Source: Dreissena polymorpha (lineage: Eukaryota; Mollusca; Bivalvia; Myida; Dreissenidae). Taken from it: DNA of 64,000 nucleotides. The DNA is taken from positions 29,721,835 to 29,785,834 of the forward strand of contig NC_068356.1 in NCBI RefSeq assembly GCF_020536995.1, in the 5' to 3' direction. Positions within the stretch are counted from its first letter, which is position 1. Every line of letters begins with the position of its first letter. A model generated the notes under the pieces. It saw only the letters and a program-made list of their open reading frames with translations, ran no database searches and was not told the DNA's origin. This document shows, piece by piece, positions 51,127-63,909 of the stretch. The translations under genes were made by a program, and so were the position numbers.

Positions 51127-54097
51127 TTTGAAGGTGAGAAGCTGGTTCCCTTTCTTTTTATAGACTTGAATGATTGCGATAAAAAATCGGGAAAATACGG
51201 TCTCTTATTGCACCCAAGCAAACAAAAACAACCATGAAAGGTTGCACAACACTGTCCAGATAACAGGCTTCAAACTATTGTTAGCGTTCCCAACACGACG
51301 TTTATTTTAACTATTTTAACATCGGTTCACTCGATTGTACACTAATGAAAACATAGTTAATTAAGCGCGTGCTTTTTTACTTTTATCTTAAAACATGAAG
51401 AATAGAAATGCCAGTCTGTTTTAAATGTTAGCCCCTCTCGCAACATGACTACGAGAGATCATTTTATTTTATGGTAGTACACATGTTATATATATTTAAA
51501 CGATTGATTGGAATCATTACATAACGTGAGATAATGAGGATTAAATAGCGACATTTCATTAAGAAAAAAATCGATGAACAAAATTGAACATTCAACATTA
51601 TGATCTACAAAAAATATATAGAAATCGTTTTTATATTCGAAATCTTTTTTTTTCAAATCATCCATTTTCATCTTTTTAAAATCAAATTAACTTGCACTTT
51701 ATTGTAGAGTCATACACATATTTTACTAGTCCTTATATTATTTGTTTGTTGTATTTTTCTGATGTCATTCATTTCAAAACGGTCGAGTGTTGAATACATA
51801 TTGTCTAAATTGAGCAGAATGCAATATATTACAATACTGTATTTATGTACATTTAAGTACATTAAAGGGACCTTTTCCTTTAACTAAAACAAACATTTGC
51901 GAATCTAAAAGTTTTTTCTCAATTTACCAAAACGTAAAAATGCCCCTTTAAGGGAATATAAACTGTTAACAAGTAGTTATGCCCATCAATTACTGTTGCA
52001 TACAGTTGGTTATATTTTGGTTAAAAAGGTTATGAATACATTTTCGTCAAAAACATAAAAACTTGAACACTGTTCAATTTATTGCGTGTCATAAACAGAA
52101 TGTTGTATTCTTTCACACTACTTGTTTCCCATCTTGTTTAAAATCTCGTCATAAAATCAAATACACTTGTTAAAAGAAGTTAATTGTGTTTACGAGAACA
52201 TGAACATTATTGATATTACTTTAGTATCATATCTAGCATTTGTACTATTAGTATTAATATTTAATAGATTACTATTTAGATTACTACTGATACCACAGTA
52301 AGTATGGTAAATTATTTCAACTAAAATCAATATGCGCATCAATAAAGTCATGCATGAGATTGATTTCGTGTATTACTTATATTGCGTTCTTTCTTTTATG
52401 GCGAATATATTGGACTTCATATGGTCGTTCATTCCGATATAAATACAAAAAGAAATTTAATGTGCGGTCTGAATAGTTTCTTATGGTGTTCTAAGAATCT
52501 AGGGTCCGAGATGTTTTGATAGCGGCTATACAGAAAGTTTTGTTAGCCTGTGAGTCCCTTAACTGATCATTTTGCATGGATTATTTCCATATCTAATTAT
52601 ATCAACGCCGTTTTTCATTTAGAAAACAATTGTCAATATTGTAATTTCATTATGCGATTATGGTCAAATGCAGCAAAAGTTATAGCAAATTTAATAGTTA
52701 ACTTAGTAAATATTATCGTCTTGATAAAAAATATTTAAAACAATCTAAGCGTGTAAACAAAAAACGCGTTTAGTGTCAGCGCAAAAACCTATAGTCATTC
52801 CGGTAGGTAAAAAAACTACTTGTCACGTCTTCTTTCGACGGAGCGTATTTGTTCTTACAATCTTGCATATTTTTAAGTCTTAAAGGCTGTAATCATGAAC
52901 GTGTTTTGTGTCGTTTTGTATATATTGTTCTGTATTGTATAGCTAGGCCAGTTGTCACTTTCCTAAAAACGACTAGTGAATGGTTTCAACATGATTTTAA
53001 CATTTATAAACCGTCAAGTACGTGGTTTCTACCGTACAGTATTTGTTACGTGTTTTTATACTATTTTCTTAAACACGCACTATCTCATATTTTATCTGTA
53101 AACATCACAAAAGAGTGCTTATGTGATATGCATGATAATTCAGTTTGTAGTGGCAACACCATTTTGTTTGTTGTTTTTAAAACGACATCAAGCAAAAGTA
53201 AAAAAAATATAATAACATTCTTTTGTGAGTTCTAACTTAAACTACACACCAGAAAAAAGTTTTGAGATGTTCTTTATGAGCGACGTATTGTTGATATCCA
53301 CTATTGAAAAGAACACAATCAGAGAGCTCCCGATTCCGTTTATAAAAAGGCTTCAAAGAAAACGGAAATGAGTCTATATTACTTTAATAAAAATATACTT
53401 TTGTTGAAAATTTATTTCCCGAAGCAGCCATTTTGCGTAGTACGTATTCGTTCTATTCGGATAACTAGTTTTTCCCAATTGAAATATAGTATATATTGTT
53501 TATACAATATACATTTTGAACATAAATGTATACGAATACTTTTTTCGTGTATAAATACTGAAATATAGTGATTAAACGTAATTAAATCCAATTTAAATAA
53601 AGATAAACATGTGCAAGCTTAGTTTTGTATATGCACTGACTAAACAAACATCCCCATTTACAGCTAAAAAAACATGGAGTGGGTACTAATATTTTGCACA
53701 GTCAATAGAGATTACGAAAAAAGTAGGAATAAAATAGTATCTAGAATTAAACTGGTACAGACTAAACGACAGAAATCATGTGGAAAAGTACAAAGTCAAT
53801 GAACGATTTGGAAAATAAATTGGTGTTGCTATCATAGACATATGTAAATGTCCGACTGTTAAGTAGGAAGCTTGATAGGTTAACTGCTGTGTGCGCTCTA
53901 ACCTATTTCCAGAAGGATAAAAAGAAACATATTCCGATTATGAGTAATGAACCAATCAAATCATTTGGAAATAGGTCATTTCTTAAAATGTCAACCATCA
54001 AAACAATCAGTTATGTTATTTAAGAAAATGCGTTGCAAGTTTTGCTGACATCACGGAGCACATATACAGCAGCGTCTCAAGAGGTTGGACCGGACTA
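51127..54097. other. COX10-WIPI2 intergenic and WIPI2 leader region
   Basis: Very AT-rich. Short frames at 52849-53235 and 53368-53568 have no recognisable domain and biased Phe/Ile/Lys content typical of AT-rich chance ORFs. The WIPI2 promoter should lie near the right end. Confidence 0.5.
51862..51951. repeat. 90-bp miniature relative of the 33852 element
   Basis: Ends ttaaagggaccttttc and tgcccctttaa are inverted, with inner caatttaccaaaacgtaaaa matching the 33852 element in reverse orientation. It lacks the tRNA-like part. Confidence 0.75.
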
Positions 54098-54168
54098 ATG
54101 AACCTAGCAAGCCAAGCAGGGGACGATCAGTCCGATCTTCTCTTTGTTAATTTTAACCAGGACTGCAC
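54098..54168 (+). CDS. WIPI2: WIPI2 first coding exon
   Basis: Encodes [19 protein letters not shown] then NQDC. The final AC joins A of the next exon to give Thr. Donor is GCAC|GTAAGA. The intron that follows is 4.2 kb. Confidence 0.93.
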
Positions 54169-57100
54169 GTAAGAAAGATTTTTTATAACAAAAGTCTTCA
54201 TAGATCTATATTATGTCGTTTCAATATGGGAGTAACGCTTTATCAATCTATCATCAATTAGTCTTAAATAGGTGCCAATATGACCCATTCTGATAAAAGC
54301 ACTGAGCTTACCAATATACAAGTTGTTTGAAAAAGACAGGCTATAGTGTAGAGTCAAACTAAAGCAAATAATTACAATAACAAACACAAAAAGAAACTAG
54401 CCTTATTTATCATATTGCAGATAATATTGGTTCATTCCCATAAACTTTGCATCTTGCTTTATAATACTATTATGATGGGATGTTGCTTAATACATTACAT
54501 ATGGTGAGAGTTGTCATTCAACATTGAGGGAATGATAATTAAATATCGGACACCTCAGTTGATTGAGAGCTGCTCAACTGGTTATTGGGTGCTGGAGGTT
54601 TCGGTAAATGATAAGTTCGGTAAATTGATTTATATAGTAAATGCCGTGGAGGTTTCGGTAAATTGGTTTTTATACAGGTGGTACACCTACAACGAGGTGT
54701 TAATGACACCTATTATTGGCTTACAATAACATAGGGGCATTTATTTGCAAACTGTGGATTAATTTTGAGTTGAGTAATTAATGCCATGCCTACGGTAAAG
54801 AATTAAGGGAAATGAATGAGCTATCTCTGAAAAACGAATTCTGTTAGAAAATTGTAGGTAAATTTACGATTTAAATAACGCAATACTGTGTTTTTTTTAT
54901 ATAATTGGTGCTTTTATTTAAATAACATAATAGTAATACTAAATAATGATTTATGGCGGAATCAATGTAAGATCTTCAATTAAGTTTAATGTTATTTAAA
55001 AAAGTTTCTTGTAAAATATGATTTAATAAAAATGATTTCAGTTTAAATATAAAGCGCAATAGTATTTTAGACACCGATAAACACTCAATTTCTCAATATA
55101 TAAACATGGGGTAGGTAGCCAACATAATGAATATGAAACCAAAGCTCTTGCCACATGGAGGCCAAATGTTGAATTTTATATTACATGTTTTATTATTTCT
55201 TTCTGGTTGAGAAAAACACAAGAAAAAAACAATATATAAAATCTAATACGTGTACGTAATTAATAAAAAGTAATATAATGATACGCGTTATGTTTTATAA
55301 TTATGTTAAGTGCGCGTGCCATTGAATGTTGAGTTAAGCGAAGAGATACACATAATTGAAAACTGATAAAAATGAAATCTAACACAATGCCAGCAGAATG
55401 AATGCACTGTGTAATAGCAAGCTGCTGTGATGATCACTATCTTATCAACTTAATACACAGGCACCTGGCTACTGTACTGGAACAATGGGTTTTACGGCCA
55501 AAATAACTGATATCATTTTTTGCCTGAACAAATCCGTTGAATAAAAAAATAACTGATTGACTTCGTAATCCGTTTTATTTACCATATATTATAAATAAGC
55601 AACAAGTAAAACATGGATACAATATATATATGACCTATTTGAATATTTCATGTCATTTAAAAAAAATGAGGGAGTAGTCACATATTAACAAGATACATTT
55701 ATGACACAGTACAATATTAATACGACACATTATTATCATTCAGATTTTCCGCATGCTGATTTAATTTCATTTCATTTCTAATAAAAATGAGATACATTTA
55801 TGACAAAGTACAAGTAAATATGATATATATATATAGGGCATATTTGAATATTTCATGTCATTTAAAAAAAATGAGGGAGTAGTCACATATTAATAAGATA
55901 CATTTTTGACACAGTACAATATTAATACGACACATTATTATCATTCAGATTTTCCGCATGCTGATTTAATTTAATTTCATTTCTAATAAAAATGAGATAC
56001 ATTTATGACACTGTCCAATTTAATGTGAAATTGCTGGATAATTAATATTAACACTTTGCAAACATCTCTAAATTGATAAAATCAACTCCGTACATTTAAA
56101 CAGATAATTTAATTAGTACCAAACAACTCAATTAATGTTCACGCTTATCGACAATAGGGGCGATAATCTCTATTTATACCAATTTACCGAAACCTCCACG
56201 GCATTTACTATATAAATCAATTTACCGAACTTGTCATTTACCGAAACCTCCATAACCCCTGGTTATTCAGGTATGGAAAATATGCCGAAAAGCACCGAAG
56301 TTTACTCCAAGATACTTTTTAGTATATTTTCCTACCCTGGATATTTTCCTACCCTGGATTTTTATTAAAGTACTTAAATTAGCACCAGAGCCGAAAATGA
56401 CCCATCAGGCTTCAGAGCTAGTTACCTACAATGTACCCATTCAGATTCAGAGCTCTAATTTTACTTTTTTTACCACTAGCAAGTATTTGCCAATGCCTTA
56501 TTTACCAACGTGCACAATGTCATTTTTATTTTCAATTTCAGTTAGTGTTAGCAAAATCCTCTTAACCATTCTTAAAGCCTTTTTTGTTACAATATGTTTA
56601 TTAGGCATGCACTTTTCCAAATGTGACTGTGCAAACTTTCACGCTTGAATGACGCTCGATTGGTCATTGCCGGCTCTGGTACTAATTAAATGTACCCCTG
56701 GTACTTTTAAGTATACTTTAATGTACTCCGAGTAAGGGAAATGTACTGAAACATACCCAGCAATTCAAACGCTGAATTGGTAATTGTAACCCTTTTTATG
56801 CCCCGGTAGGGTGGAATATAGTAGTTGAACTGTCAGTCAGTCTGTCTGTCCGTCTGAAAACTTTAACATTGCCCATAACTTTTGCAATATTGAAGATAGC
56901 AACTTGATATTTGGCATGCATGTGTCTCATGGAGCTGCACATTTTGAGTGGTGAAAGGTCAAGGTCATCCTTCAAAGTCAAAGGTCAAAAATATGGCTTC
57001 AAAGTGGTGCAGTAGGGGGCATTGTGTTTCTGACAAACACATCTCTTGTTATTCCCTGCCATAGGCGGAGGCAGGCCTTTTTCTGCCTATCTCACGGTCC

Positions 57101-60100
57101 AATAGGCTGACCCATTCCCAATGCCAAATATGGATGTTTTTTCCCAATTATAAAAAAAAATCCCAATTTCCGACCGAAATAATCGAAGCCGAAAAATGTG
57201 TTTCCCGGCAGGTACCGTGTTTTAAATAATCGGGCGCTGTGTTTTAATATGCCAATGCGTAGAACGTCATAATATCGAGTGTTCCATAATCAATAATGCA
57301 ATTTTGCGATCTTGAGACTTCAGCTGGGGCACCCTGCCCACATAGACCACACCCACCCAAAATTGCCTTTTACTATAATTTCTTCATTTCTACTCCGATT
57401 CACTTCAAATTGATCCTGAACTTCTCTTATGACAATACGGTCAATCTCAACTATGCATGGTCCCATTACCAAACCTGGGGCTCCCCGCCCACATAGACCA
57501 CACCCACCCAAAATTGCCTTTTACTATAACTTCTTCATTTCTACACTGATTCACTTTTAATTATACTGAACTTCTCTTATGACAATACGGTCAATCTCAA
57601 CTATGCATGGCCCCATTACCAACCCTTGGGCGCCCCTGGGTCAAACATGCGGCGTGGGGATACACGTCGGCCTCTGCTGCGCCATTTCTAGTCAATTAAT
57701 TGTGTTCATTTGTATGTCAATATTCTGTAAAATGGCCTCTATATTATCGAAACTCCTACTAAAAAGCATGTTAAGAGAGGTTTTGTAAAAAAAAAAATTT
57801 GTTTTGTATACTGTAACGCGTTTTACAACATTGGATTTTGGGTGGGAATAACACTCCGGTACAGTCTTAATTGGCCTGTTATGCGTTAGTATAATTTCCG
57901 TACCCAGATTAAATATAAGAAAGCTTAAGAGTACCCAGTTACCATTTAAGTAGTTTCCAAGCCGACAATTACTAATGTAGGTTAGACAACCTTAATGTGT
58001 AGATGATGGTAAAGAAAGGAATTTTTGATGTGACGAGTTTTTGCATAATTATTGCCATTTGTTTGTTTTTTCTACTATATAATAGATAATTGGAAAATCT
58101 TGTGTTTTTAAATCTTCTCTTACCACTGGTGGATCTTGGTTAAAGTTTCACAGTTTAATGGCTTTAATGTATAGGTGATCATAAAGAAATGATTTTAGAC
58201 TGTGATGGGTTATGGCAGATATGTAACTTTCACAACTGATTGACCTTTATGCTCAGATGATTGTTAGAAGAAAGGGAGTCATGTCTTGGGTGCATTAGTC
58301 TCTGTTACACATTTCTGGTCTCTAGTCAGAATGATAATTTTCTTTCCAGATCACTTGCAGTTGGCAAGAAATCCGGATATAAACTTTTTTCACTTAGTTC
58401 TGTGGAAAAGTTGGACCAAATTTATGAAAATGGTATTGTATAATTTTAGTGATTTATTTTGACATCAAAATATTATCAGCTAAGATGAACAAGCAATGTT
58501 TTGCTACATGCGTATCAGATCTTATCTTGAAAATCAAAAATTGGTTATGTAATTTAGATCACGCTTATTTTTTTTTGAAAACAATATACCCCGGTATGTC
58601 AGATATATAACTAGTATTATCAGTTGAGCTAAAATGAGTACAATCCTCAATCATAGATGGAAACTAGTATGAGATTGATTTTTTTAACTACTTGTCATGT
58701 AGTTTTTTGTTAATATTTAATTATCACAGCCAGTATAAAGTATAAACTATTTATAATTTTACAGTAAATAAAACCACTGTTCTAATGATACTGCTTAAAT
58801 GTTTTTTAATTACAAGACAGGCATATTTGGGTCCTAATCATATACTAATAAATTAGCATTTAAATATTTGTAGGAAAGTTCAGCTCAATATTAAGCATCT
58901 TAGTGCAATCTGAGGGTATTTTGGTGTAAATTTGCCCCAAAGTGTCCTTTAAAAGATAATGTGACTGACACATGTACATTTATGTTTTAGCCTGTGAAGA
59001 CATCTGTATAGTGGAACGTCTGTTCTCAAGTAGTCTTGTTGCCATTGTTAGTCTTTCATCGCCCAGGAAACTTAAAGTATGCCATTTCAAGAAAGGTACA
59101 GAAATATGCAACTACAGCTATTCGAACTCCATATTAGCTGTGAAGCTAAACCGACAGGTATTGTGGTTATTACAAGTATCATTTAATGATTATTAAGAAT
59201 TTTTACTGTTAAATACTAAGTACTGAATGTTTGCTTTGAGCTACTGAAACCAGCTTGATGATTGTCTAAGAAGACATTAAGTTTAAAATAAGGTTTTATG
59301 TTTGGCTGATGAAAAATACATTTCTGTATTTTTGTTTACAAATTGAAACTAATGAACATGTAAATCAAATTTTTCATGTCATTTTTGTCTTGACTATTCA
59401 AGAAAGGTGAGCATTTGTTATGGTTAAAATATTGTTGAAAAAACAACAACTGGTCTCTCATTTTAGAGACTTATAGTGTGTCTAGAAGAGAGCCTGTACA
59501 TCCACAATATCCGAGATATGAAGGTCTTGCACACAATCAGAGACACTCCCCCCAATCCCCATGGTCTATGTGCCCTTTCCATTAACAATGACAACAGCTA
59601 CCTTGCCTACCCAGGCAGTAACCAGATCGGAGAAGTTCAAATATTTGACACCATTAACCTAGTAAGTATTGTCATTGTGTAGCTCTTACACCTTTGTATA
59701 TTTTTAAATACAAAAAAGTGTTTTTATGTGATATGTTTATAAGTATGTATCTTTAAAAAAATTCTCTAACACAAGAGATATTCATGTAAGAATGGAAACA
59801 TATTTATTTAATCTTATTTTGAGCATTTCAATATTTGACATTCAGCAATTTATTGCATCTTAAATTGTAAATGGAAGTTTATTTTTATTTTTGCTGATTA
59901 AGGATAAATTTCACACATATGAATGTTTTTCTAGCGTGCTGTGACTATGATACCAGCCCATGATAATCCTCTTGCTGCCATTGCCTTTAATGCTCAAGGA
60001 ACCAAAATAGCCACTGCTTCAGAGAAGGTAAACAATGGTCAAGATTAGAGATCAGAGGAAATATAATTAATTTGATTTTGAAAAGATTTTTCATTATTTT

Positions 60101-62244
60101 GTATATTTATTGTAAATCAAAAGTCATTAGTGTTTTTAGATTTCATATCAAGTAATTAACACACATAGTAGGTGTAATAATGTATTGCACAGAGTTCTTA
60201 TTAATTGGCTTTGAGATGATTATGTACCATAAGTTATTAAATTAATTTAGTGAATTTTTTATGATGCTGTTATATAAATTTGGTTTGATTGTTTTCTGTA
60301 CAGGGCACTGTGATAAGAGTGTTTTCTGTGCCTGATGGTCAGAAACTGTTTGAATTTCGAAGAGGAATGAAAAGGTAAGCATAGAAAAAATCTGACAAGA
60401 CATAGATTTATTTTGAAATGCCTCACCTGAGCACAAATTAAATGGTGAGCTATTGTTGTCAGTCAATGTCTACCTTATGGGTCATGTTGTGTAAATTTTT
60501 AGTCTTAACTTTCTGGAGGCATCAGTTATGATTCACGTTAATGGAGTTCTTTACCCTTGGGACTTTGGTTAAAAAGCATTGCCCGAGCACACTGCTTAAC
60601 ATAAAAACTCTGCGGTTAAAAAGGTTGTATACGGCCATATGGTCAGCCAGATTTTACTGGGCTGGACCATGTATAAATTAGGGTACTTTGCACTGTTGGT
60701 GCGGTGCTTTAATAAAAACCTAATCATTTAAAAATGTCTTTACGTATAACTGTCAAAAAGCGTTATAAAAGAAACACTCAACATAAAATCTATGCATATA
60801 TAACAATGCTAACAAAGCGGTGTTTCCATTGGTTGACTTTTTTTTTAATCGATGGCGCTGAAATTGCTTAACTTGCAAGACAAGTTGGTCAATCCATTTT
60901 TGATTCAAGAAATTGTACAGCGGACGACCTTGACATAGGGTTCATTATGTATAACGTAAACAATTCAAAATTTAATGAAAGGAAATATATGAGAAAAAAA
61001 GGATAATTACATCCAAAAGTATTTAGGTAAATTTTATTTGCATTTAGTCACACATACATTGTATTATACTGATAAACTACTATTAAGATGTTATATTGTT
61101 TAATTTTTGTTGTTTATGTTAAAAAGAGAGAGAAAAAGAGAGAATATAATTCAATTTGGTCACAATGTTTATCTTATCAATATCCAGTGCAAGATAGAAT
61201 CTGGGTAACAGGCGTCCAAAAACTAGGTCACCAGGTCAAATCTTAGAAAAACCAAGTTACCACTCTAGAGGCCACATTTATGATTGAATCTGAATGAAAC
61301 TTGGTCAAATTTTTTTCATGACTATCTAAACCAAGTTAAAATTCAAGTCAAATGTGTGATAAAACAACTAGGTCAAACTTGAATAAACCAACCTTGTTAC
61401 CACTCTAGGGGCCACATTAATGACTCAGTCTTACCATATTTTCGGACAGTATATTTTACAGCACTATTTTACCAGATTTTGGCACTGTATTTGCTTATTT
61501 GTGACACTTTGATAATGGGGTTTTACAAACGGATTAAGGTCATAAAACCTGGGAGATGCATGCCTGAAGGCAATGGGCCATAATATTTGTGTAATTGGGT
61601 AAATAACCATGTATACCGGTAGAAAACAATCGCTTCACTCAAAAGCATTTTTAATGGTATCATCCTAATAAGGAAGCAGTATGTTCAATGTTTTTACTTT
61701 TTGTTCTGTATCATTTCAGGCAAGAGTAAGCAAGATGTGAATTTTTTTTTTTTTTAAAGTAGAAACACTATTGTGCATTGATTACTTGCTTCTATTTCAA
61801 TATAATTATAATTTTCGGACATTTATTTTTTGCCTCTAAATTTTCGGACATCTGAAATTTTTGAATATTTAAGGTATCTAAATTTTCGCACACAAAAAAT
61901 ATAATTATTATTAAGTGTCCAAAAACTTAGAGTAATTACAGTAGTCAGAATGTTTATCTTGACAATGCTATTTAAAGCCATGTTTAAACTAGGTCAATTG
62001 GTGTAAAACTAAGTCACCAGGTCAAGTGAAGGTGTACCTTAAACTAAGATGAGTGCTTCAGGTTGATCAGGACACTTTGTCTCCTGATGAATTTTCTTCA
62101 ATAACATGTATGTGATTTTTTTGTGTTTTTCAGATGTGTGCATATATATGCCCTTGCATTTAGTTTCGATTCAACATACTTGTGTGCATCAAGCAATACA
62201 GAAACCGTTCATATATTTAAACTTGAGACTCAGAAAGAGACTAG
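54098..62244 (+). CDS. WIPI2: WIPI2-type PI3P-effector WD-repeat protein, 3' end outside window
   Basis: WIPI2 is the PROPPIN that binds PI3P on forming autophagosomes and recruits ATG16L1 for LC3 lipidation. Seven exons (54098-54168, 58350-58432, 58991-59157, 59467-59661, 59935-60027, 60304-60374, 62134-62244) are phase-consistent and encode 263 residues plus two bases. It begins [19 protein letters not shown], very close to human WIPI2, then [53 protein letters not shown] and [23 protein letters not shown] holds the FRRG motif whose two arginines bind phosphoinositide. The C-terminal blades and tail lie beyond the window. WIPI1 is a less likely alternative, given the closer match to the WIPI2 N-terminus. 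Confidence 0.95.
54587..56258. mobile_element. Mutator-like non-autonomous element, about 85-bp TIRs, 9-bp TSD
   Basis: Left end gggtgctggaggtttcggta and right end (reverse complement) gggttatggaggtttcggta pair over about 85 bases, including aagttcggtaaattgattta and a second ggaggtttcggtaaattgg. CTGGTTATT flanks both sides (54578-54586 and 56259-56267). Long TIRs with 9-bp duplications are typical of MULEs. No transposase frame is present. It lies in WIPI2 intron 1. Confidence 0.88.
55636..56010 (+). repeat. Near-identical tandem duplication inside the MULE
   Basis: Two blocks with period about 203 bases share ctatttgaatatttcatgtc, gagggagtagtcacatatta, gacacattattatcattcag and tttccgcatgctgattta with very few differences. 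Confidence 0.88.
56797..57051 (+). repeat. tatgcccc-type dispersed element, copy 3
   Basis: Begins tatgccccggtaggg and ends ggcattgtgtttctgac, with ggagctgcacattttgagtg inside. It matches the copies at 33151 and 36874. Confidence 0.8.
57316..57637 (+). repeat. Two-unit tandem repeat, about 164 bp each
   Basis: Each unit has cccacatagaccacacccac, cttttactataa, tctcttatgacaatacggtc and aactatgcatgg. It lies in WIPI2 intron 1. Confidence 0.85.
57638..58349. other. End of WIPI2 intron 1, unique DNA
   Basis: No exon or named repeat before the acceptor at 58349. Confidence 0.4.
58350..58432 (+). CDS. WIPI2: WIPI2 exon 2
   Basis: Encodes [20 protein letters not shown] and LDQIYEN. Acceptor is tctttccag, donor is AATG|GTATTG. 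Confidence 0.94.
58991..59157 (+). CDS. WIPI2: WIPI2 exon 3
   Basis: Encodes [20 protein letters not shown] through [10 protein letters not shown], nearly identical to human. Acceptor is tatgttttag, donor is CAG|GTATTG. Confidence 0.95.
59467..59661 (+). CDS. WIPI2: WIPI2 exon 4
   Basis: Encodes [20 protein letters not shown] through [11 protein letters not shown], 65 codons, phase 0 at both ends. Acceptor is tcattttag, donor is CTA|GTAAGT. Confidence 0.95.
59935..60027 (+). CDS. WIPI2: WIPI2 exon 5
   Basis: Encodes [20 protein letters not shown] and [11 protein letters not shown]. Acceptor is tttttctag, donor is AAG|GTAAAC. Confidence 0.95.
60304..60374 (+). CDS. WIPI2: WIPI2 exon 6 with FRRG motif
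   Basis: Encodes [20 protein letters not shown] then GMK. The FRRG arginines needed for PI3P binding are intact. Acceptor is ctgtacag, donor is AAAG|GTAAGC. Confidence 0.95.
60421..61433. repeat. WIPI2 intron with dispersed repeat fragments
   Basis: At 60421-60660 gcctcacctgagcacaaatt and gtgagctattgttgtcag resemble the ends of the 22840 element. At 61205-61425 two blocks with ccactctagaggccacattt and aaacttggtcaaa form a short tandem repeat. Confidence 0.6.
61434..61941. mobile_element. Second TA-flanked mariner-like MITE, shorter copy
   Basis: The right end, aaacttagagtaattacag before TA, matches the family end at 42153. The left end ccatattttcggacagtat follows TA. It shares tttacaaacggattaaggtc and gcatgcctgaaggcaatgg-type blocks in reverse orientation with 41295-42153. 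Confidence 0.65.
62134..62244 (+). CDS. WIPI2: WIPI2 exon 7, last one in the window
   Basis: Encodes [20 protein letters not shown] then [16 protein letters not shown]. Acceptor is gtttttcag, donor is CTAG|GTGAGT. I found no continuation up to 64000. Confidence 0.94.
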
Positions 62245-62635
62245 GTGAGTACTGTGAGTTGGTTAACAAGGTACTGGTATAGCAGTACATTTGATCTCTT
62301 TGTGTTTTGTAAAATATGCAAGTCAGACATATAGAACTAATACAGGTGCATTCAGATTTGATCCAAAATGTTGTTTATAACATTGAGAAAAGTAAGCGTT
62401 TACAGATATAATTTCAATGCAAGTAATAATGTGTATTTCAGCATTTGTAGCTGTAATTTTAATCATTTATTTACTAACATTACATAGTATTTTTCAGAAA
62501 CTACTTATGCAGTCAGATTTAATTTTATTTAATTTATATTTTGTGATCATATTATACTTGCCTGCATTATAGGCCAGCTAGCATGGTAGAGCACTGTACT
62601 TATATATGAAAATTACTGTATTGATCCTTCACAGC

Positions 62636-63909
62636 CAGGCCCATACCCGTAGCCAGGGGGGGGTGCATTGGGTGCGTTCGCACCCAATGTTTTTTGACAA
62701 GTAAAAAAAAAAGAGTATTATAAGTAGCACCCAACTGTATTCATTTTAAAAACGGTTATTTATCTTTTCCCTGAATCCAGTGAGTCTTCGTATTTAAGCG
62801 TTACAATAATGTTGAATAGGCTATCGACAGGTCACCATAAAATTAATTTCTCGATGAAGTCATTTCCAAGATAACCCGTGCTTTTTATTTACAATTTTAA
62901 ACCGTAGAAATGTTGAAATCAACAGAAGTTTTGACAGCGAAATGTGAGACCTAAGTTGTTATGATGAATTTAAACCGTTATAACATATATTCAGGTGGAC
63001 GTTTTAATGTTTAATGTGCATTAAATGTGTCGGATCTTGAGCATAATGGGCAAATAAGTCCATCTTTGTTTCAATGCCCTGGTTTACAGTGTTTAAGGAC
63101 TTTGAAACCAAAGGGCCATTAGCTTGTGGTTATAGGGTCTTTATGAAGCCTTAATTGTTATTTGTTTCTGAAATTTGTTCAGAAAAAGTAACCAGTTATA
63201 CCAGTAACCACTTTTGTTTCTGTGTAGTATTGCTGAAGATTAGAGAAGACCCAGTTTTGTTAATCAGTGTCTGTTGTACAATACGCTAGCCCGTTTAGAG
63301 TTATGCTAGGCCTCTGGAACAATCCATAGTAGCAGACAAACAATTGTTTAGAAAAAAAGTCAAATATTTCCTATTAATTTGCTTGATATATGAATGGTTG
63401 AATTTTTGAATTGTAAAATAAACCAATTTTATCAAGATTCAAATAAATAATGATATATTTATACCGTTCTTATTGTTGATTTTACATTCTGTTAATTTGT
63501 TGTTGCATTTGAAAACAAAGTGTGTGCGCGCATACTAGTGTCGGGTCATACACCGTATAAAATATTTTCGTGACTGGTAGAAAAAGGTGGTAAATGAAAA
63601 ACGGTAGTGTGGAATACATGTATGTTATATCATATACATGTCGAGCAGTCACTGAGTATGGTCAATGAAAGTGAAATTTCATGTAAAATGCTCTTTAACT
63701 TCAGTCTCTAAATACAGATAAAAAGTCACCAGAATGCATGAGTTTACGTGTCATTTTCAAAATATTCTATTGGGAGGACCTCCAAACCCCCCGATTGCAG
63801 GAGGGGGACACCCCCCCCGCACCTATTCCCCTAGCTACTTTGTTGTTCAATAACAATCGTTGAAAGGAAAATTCGCACCCCCCTTTTCAAAACCCTGGCT
63901 ACAGGCCTG
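62636..63909. mobile_element. Putative TIR element with caggcc...gtagccaggg ends
   Basis: The left end has caggcccatacccgtagcca and the right end, reverse complemented, has caggcctgtagccaggg. G-rich and gcaccc-rich subterminal blocks follow on both sides. No flanking duplication was identified, and no transposase frame is seen. It is the last feature in the window, in a WIPI2 intron. Confidence 0.65.

Noticed and set aside
51109-51238. Plus-strand ATG frame starting MEAAILFE next to a GTGAGA donor, considered as WIPI2 exon 1
   Set aside because: The real WIPI2 first exon (MNLASQAG...) is at 54098-54168 and fits phase and family. This frame is more likely the reverse of the COX10 YY1-like site.
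52849-53235. 128-codon plus-strand frame between COX10 and WIPI2
   Set aside because: No recognisable domain, composition as expected of AT-rich non-coding DNA, and no supporting splice structure.
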